Of a stretch of 64,000 nt of DNA, positions 60,836 through 64,000 are shown in pieces (positions within the stretch are counted from its first letter, which is position 1; the number at the start of each line of letters is the position of its first letter). Location of the stretch: the NCBI GenBank assembly GCA_025738555.1, contig JAOVFP010000019.1:248001-312000 (forward strand). The letters are read 5' to 3'. The position numbers and the translations under genes are program-made. This DNA comes from Cyathus striatus (taxonomy: Eukaryota; Basidiomycota; Agaricomycetes; Agaricales; Nidulariaceae). The notes under the pieces are model-generated. The model was not told the origin of the DNA. It did no database searches and saw only the letters and a program-made list of their open reading frames with translations.

Positions 60836-62334
60836 ACCCGAAGCCGGGTTGGAAAGAGGCGCGGACCTGCGGGTCGAGGGACCCGCAGAAGCCGACGTAG
60901 GAGCCGAAGCGGATATTCCGGATGCCCGGGCTCTAGCCGCGGAAGAGGCAGAGCGGGGACATTCTTTGGCGCGATGCCCCGGATTACCGCAGAACAAGCA
61001 TAGATTGTTGTCCATGCGACGCTGACGTTCTTGTGGCAAAAGTTTGCCATCTCGACCAACCTTGTCATTCAATTCCGGCCTCCGCTGTTGGGGAGGCTGC
61101 GAGGAACGAGGTGGGTGACTACCAGCACGGTGGGGATAACTCGGACGTGGCGCATATTGACCTGAAACGAGGCGGGAAGGCGCCGGGGTGACTGCGGGCG
61201 GTTTGTAGTAGCTCTAACAGAGCTATCCGGAACCCGCGGACCCCGAGGCTGGTGGGATTCCCGCGTACGCTCGGACTGGCGTTCCCAGTACCGACTATCG
61301 ATCCCTTGAGCTAGCTTAATCATCCCGCGCTTTGTGGTAGGTTTCCCAACATGAGAGATCTCATCCTTAATGCGACCCGGAAACCCGGAATAGAGTCGGT
61401 GGCATAAGGACTTATCATCCCAGTCGGTGCGCTGTGCAAACCTGTTGAACTGTACAAGATACTTGGACAGTTTCTGTGAATCCTTCATAACGAGGACATC
61501 CAGATCATTCTCGGCATCCCCTTCCGGGTTCGCTAACCCGAAGTTATCCTCTAGCATGACGATGAAAACCTCCCAAGAGTGAAGGAACTCATCATCAGCA
61601 TAGGGATTGGAGAGGGTCGGCATAACGAGCTGAAGCGCGGTATCCCGAAGATATGCGAGAGCGAAGTTGACTTGGGAGTGTCCATCCGAGTATTGGGAAG
61701 GATTATTCCGGAAGTAAATTTGGCATTGAGTAATGAACTGCTCCAACTTCTCAGCACTGGAACCGTCAAAAGTATCTGGCTTTTGAACGTTGCGTTCCCG
61801 ACGTGTTCCCGATGTACCCCGGGCGGATTCCGCAACTCTCAAAAGAGCTTCGGCAAGCCGGTCTTCCCGGGAGTGGCGCGCAAGAGGTGTGCGCCTGGGA
61901 TTGTCGACATCATCCTCATCACCATCATCCCCTGAGTCTGAGGATGGTGGAGACGGAGGATTGGGCTGAGAAGGAGGTGGAGGTGGCGGTCCAATGGTAC
62001 CACCATCGGAGCCGTGACCCTCGGGAGTGTCCCGGTCTGCTGCGACTGTACCGTATGGCGGTGGAGTGCCATCCGGAGGAGCCTGAGCGGATCCGAGGTT
62101 CCCGGCTGCAGGAACAGAAAGTAGCTGAGCGGAAGTCGAGGGTGGACCCAGGAAAGTAGCACTAGGAGGTGGTGCTGGGCTGGGTGTAACCCGAGACGGT
62201 GTAGAAGGTAGAGAACCTGAAGTACTCCGTGGAGGCTGTTGCCTCGTAGCTGCACGGGTGGCACGAGCACCCACAGCATTGGTATGACTAGCGGTATGCG
62301 CTGTGCGAGTAACCGAAGTCCCAGTTGGAGCCAT
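60824..62334 (-). CDS. Gag with zinc knuckle (Gypsy)
   Basis: The first ATG after the 5' LTR is at 62334 (MAPTGTSVTRTAHT). A Pro/Ser-rich N-terminus leads to the capsid-like region (KLEQFITQCQIYFRNNP, VNFALAYLRDTALQLV, DLDVLVMKDSQKLSKYLVQF). The nucleocapsid has one zinc knuckle CLFCGNPGHRAKEC (about 61000). The capsid frame runs out at 61069, and the knuckle is one base out of frame; the shift lies near 61210-61220. A Gag protein of this length and layout is usual for fungal chromoviruses. Confidence 0.85.
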
Positions 62335-62371
62335 GATAGAAGAGATATCCAAGGTATCAGTATTCGTATAC

Positions 62372-63135
62372 TGTTACGTACCGATTCTCTTCCTGCTTAG
62401 AAGTGGTTGCGAAGACACCCGGAGGGTGTGGGAGAACTATAACGGAAACCCGAAGTAAGTACGGGTGCGGAAACGTAGAGCGGGAGTGCGGAAAGAACCG
62501 TGGCTTCAGCTTGTGTGCTGCGCCGCCTGGATATCCCCAGGGAATGGTTCGTATTTCGAGTAAGATGATATGTAACAAAGGAAGACGTTCTAGAGTATAA
62601 GAGAAGGCTTCGCCACTACACTAGGTAGCGGGAGAGAAACCCGAAGGAAAACCCGGAGCGGGTTTGAACTTAGAGTAGGAAGAAAGTGTACAGAGTTGAT
62701 ACGAATACTGAAGACTACCTATTACATCTGGAAGACTACTTATACTAAGTAGGAACCTGTAGATACGAATGTAGAAGTATTATACAAAGGACAAGTCAAA
62801 GGAGTAAGTAGGAAATGAAGTCTTGGCAAAGCGGAGTAGGGGCGCAAATGACGCGCTCAGAATGAAGAATAAGGAACTAATCTACAAAGGCCATAATGAA
62901 ACGTATAAGTAGGAATGGAAGGGAGGAGTAATAGAATGATGACGCGGTGAGGCCGTCATAAGAGAAAGTACGTATCCGGGATACCCGATAGAAAACCCGA
63001 CGGGTTCCGGGTACGTTCCCGGGCGGGAACGTCGGGAAGTGTAAACCCGAAGCGGGTACGTTCCGGGAACGGACCGGGTATGTTAGAAGGTCACGTGGGA
63101 ACGTCGGCACGATGTATCCGGACATGGATATAACA
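62372..63135 (-). repeat. 5' LTR of the Gypsy element
   Basis: 764 bp; it is near identical to 55531-56295 apart from the two indels noted there. In element orientation the transcript would start in this LTR and run leftward through gag. Sequence just inside it (62350-62371) holds the primer-binding region, but I could not match it to a specific tRNA. Confidence 0.9.
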
Positions 63136-63140
63136 TCTAC

Positions 63141-64000
63141 CCAGTACACATATTGTCAGAGTCACATATAAAGCGTCAACAGTAAAGTGTGAAACTAATT
63201 TGTATTATTTGTGCCTACTCAGATAGTAAGGCACCATATCTTCATAAAGTAACAGCAGCAGCAGCATTGTATTTGTGTCCACTCAGATAGTGAGGCACCG
63301 TATCTTCGTAAAGTAACAGTAGCAGCAGCAGCAGCATCGTATTTGTGTCCACTCAGATAGTGAGACACCATAACCTTGTAAATTATATATGCGCCCCAGT
63401 TGTGAAGTAAGAAGCAGAAACCGTCAGGGACCTCAGCTCCACTTCAACCTTCAACATAATAGTGACCTATATCTTCAGCCTACCCTTCACCTGCAAGCCC
63501 TTGCCACAATCCTAGTTGTTGTGCTTGCTATTCGCCTACTCTTCTAAACTTACCTACCCACCTCTACACTTAAATATACACCTGTGATCATCACCAAACC
63601 TCTTGAGTTAAGGAGAATATCTACAAATAATATCCCCCAACACTCAGGTGCTAAGCACGAACAAAGTCACTTCCTGCTGACCACCTTAGATATCTATTAT
63701 CTTAAACTGACAGCGGCTGTAAGTCAGAGTTTCGCAGATATGACTTTAGCCCAACAATATCGCACACAAGCCGACGTATTTTCCGATTTTCTATTAGCTG
63801 AGGGGAAGGTATATAGCGACTGTTTTTGCTGAGTGGTGTCAACCAAAATTATCATTAAACCTCTGGCTTATATGAGTGCAGTATTTATTATATGCATGAA
63901 CAGGATTATTCATAAGTAATCATTGTCTATAATACTATTATGTGTACTATTGTTACACATACTCATATGTACTCATTACTTCATGTTTCTCATTATTAGT
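63141..64000. other. flank of the Gypsy insertion with a CAG-containing repeat
   Basis: Three imperfect units of about 71 bp lie at about 63205-63395 (ACTCAGATAGTGAGGCACCGTATCTTCGTAAAGTAACAG followed by AGCAGCAGCAG). A plus-strand frame at 63584-63832 (82 codons) shows no known motif. The rest is AT-rich. No gene can be supported. Confidence 0.5.

Larger units (their letters stand above)
55531..63135 (-). mobile_element. Ty3/Gypsy chromovirus LTR retrotransposon (7605 bp)
   Basis: It is a complete element with two LTRs (55531-56295 and 62372-63135) and the 5-bp duplication TCTAC at 55526-55530 and 63136-63140. Coding order on the minus strand is gag with zinc knuckle, protease, reverse transcriptase, RNase H, integrase and chromodomain, the layout of fungal chromoviruses. 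A polypurine tract AAAAGGGGGATAC abuts the 3' LTR. The LTRs differ only by a 2-bp and a 1-bp indel with no substitution that I could see, implying a young insertion. The pol gene is nevertheless split into six frames. Confidence 0.93.

Noticed and set aside
60820..60850. Programmed frameshift at the AAAAAA run after the zinc knuckle
   Set aside because: A slippery run is present, but five more shifts of the same type lie downstream and one upstream, so a common cause (missing bases) is simpler than programmed recoding here.
60688..61025. Overlapping plus-strand frames in the Gypsy element
   Set aside because: They are antisense to the Gag zinc knuckle and protease frames and have high-GC codon shadows only.

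Overview
The window looks like nuclear DNA of a mushroom-forming fungus (Basidiomycota, Agaricomycetes). The genes are split by many introns of about 50 nt. Their best matches by eye are basidiomycete families: two cytochrome P450s, a GMC oxidoreductase, a sesquiterpene-type terpene synthase and a fungal 7-TM protein with a DUF6533/6534-like fold. The transposons are also typical: a Ty3/Gypsy chromovirus, solo LTRs, a KDZ-associated gene and a Tc1/IS630-like DDE relic. All identifications come from reading translated motifs; no database search was possible.

Region 1 (1-38.5 kb) is gene-bearing and rich in secondary-metabolism enzymes. In order: P450-1 (-), secreted type-B carboxylesterase (-), cyclin C (-, housekeeping), zinc-type MDR dehydrogenase (+), two weak hypothetical genes, SDR (-), terpene synthase (+), FAD monooxygenase pseudogene (+), P450-2 (-), a 5.7-kb gene-poor stretch, a 7-TM protein (+) and a secreted GMC oxidoreductase (-). 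A terpene synthase next to P450, SDR, MDR, FMO and GMC enzymes fits a terpenoid biosynthetic cluster: cyclisation by the synthase, then hydroxylation and oxidation. The cluster appears to be decaying. The FMO has a nonsense codon, a frameshift and an 825-bp solo LTR in its last exon. The MDR enzyme has lost its catalytic-zinc cysteine. The SDR carries a solo LTR inside an intron.

Region 2 (38.5-48.7 kb) has no convincing host gene. It holds a 1201-bp DNA transposon with an 8-bp target duplication, a DDE transposase fragment, a MITE-like element, two tandem arrays (one a satellite with a higher-order period near 820 bp) and a solo LTR with a perfect 5-bp duplication.

Region 3 (48.9-64 kb) holds a repeat-containing hypothetical gene with a C6-type cysteine cluster, a second hypothetical gene, a broken KDZ-associated gene and a 7605-bp Ty3/Gypsy chromovirus (55531-63135, minus strand, TSD TCTAC). 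That element's LTRs are almost identical, yet its gag-pol carries seven single-base shifts, all in the same direction.
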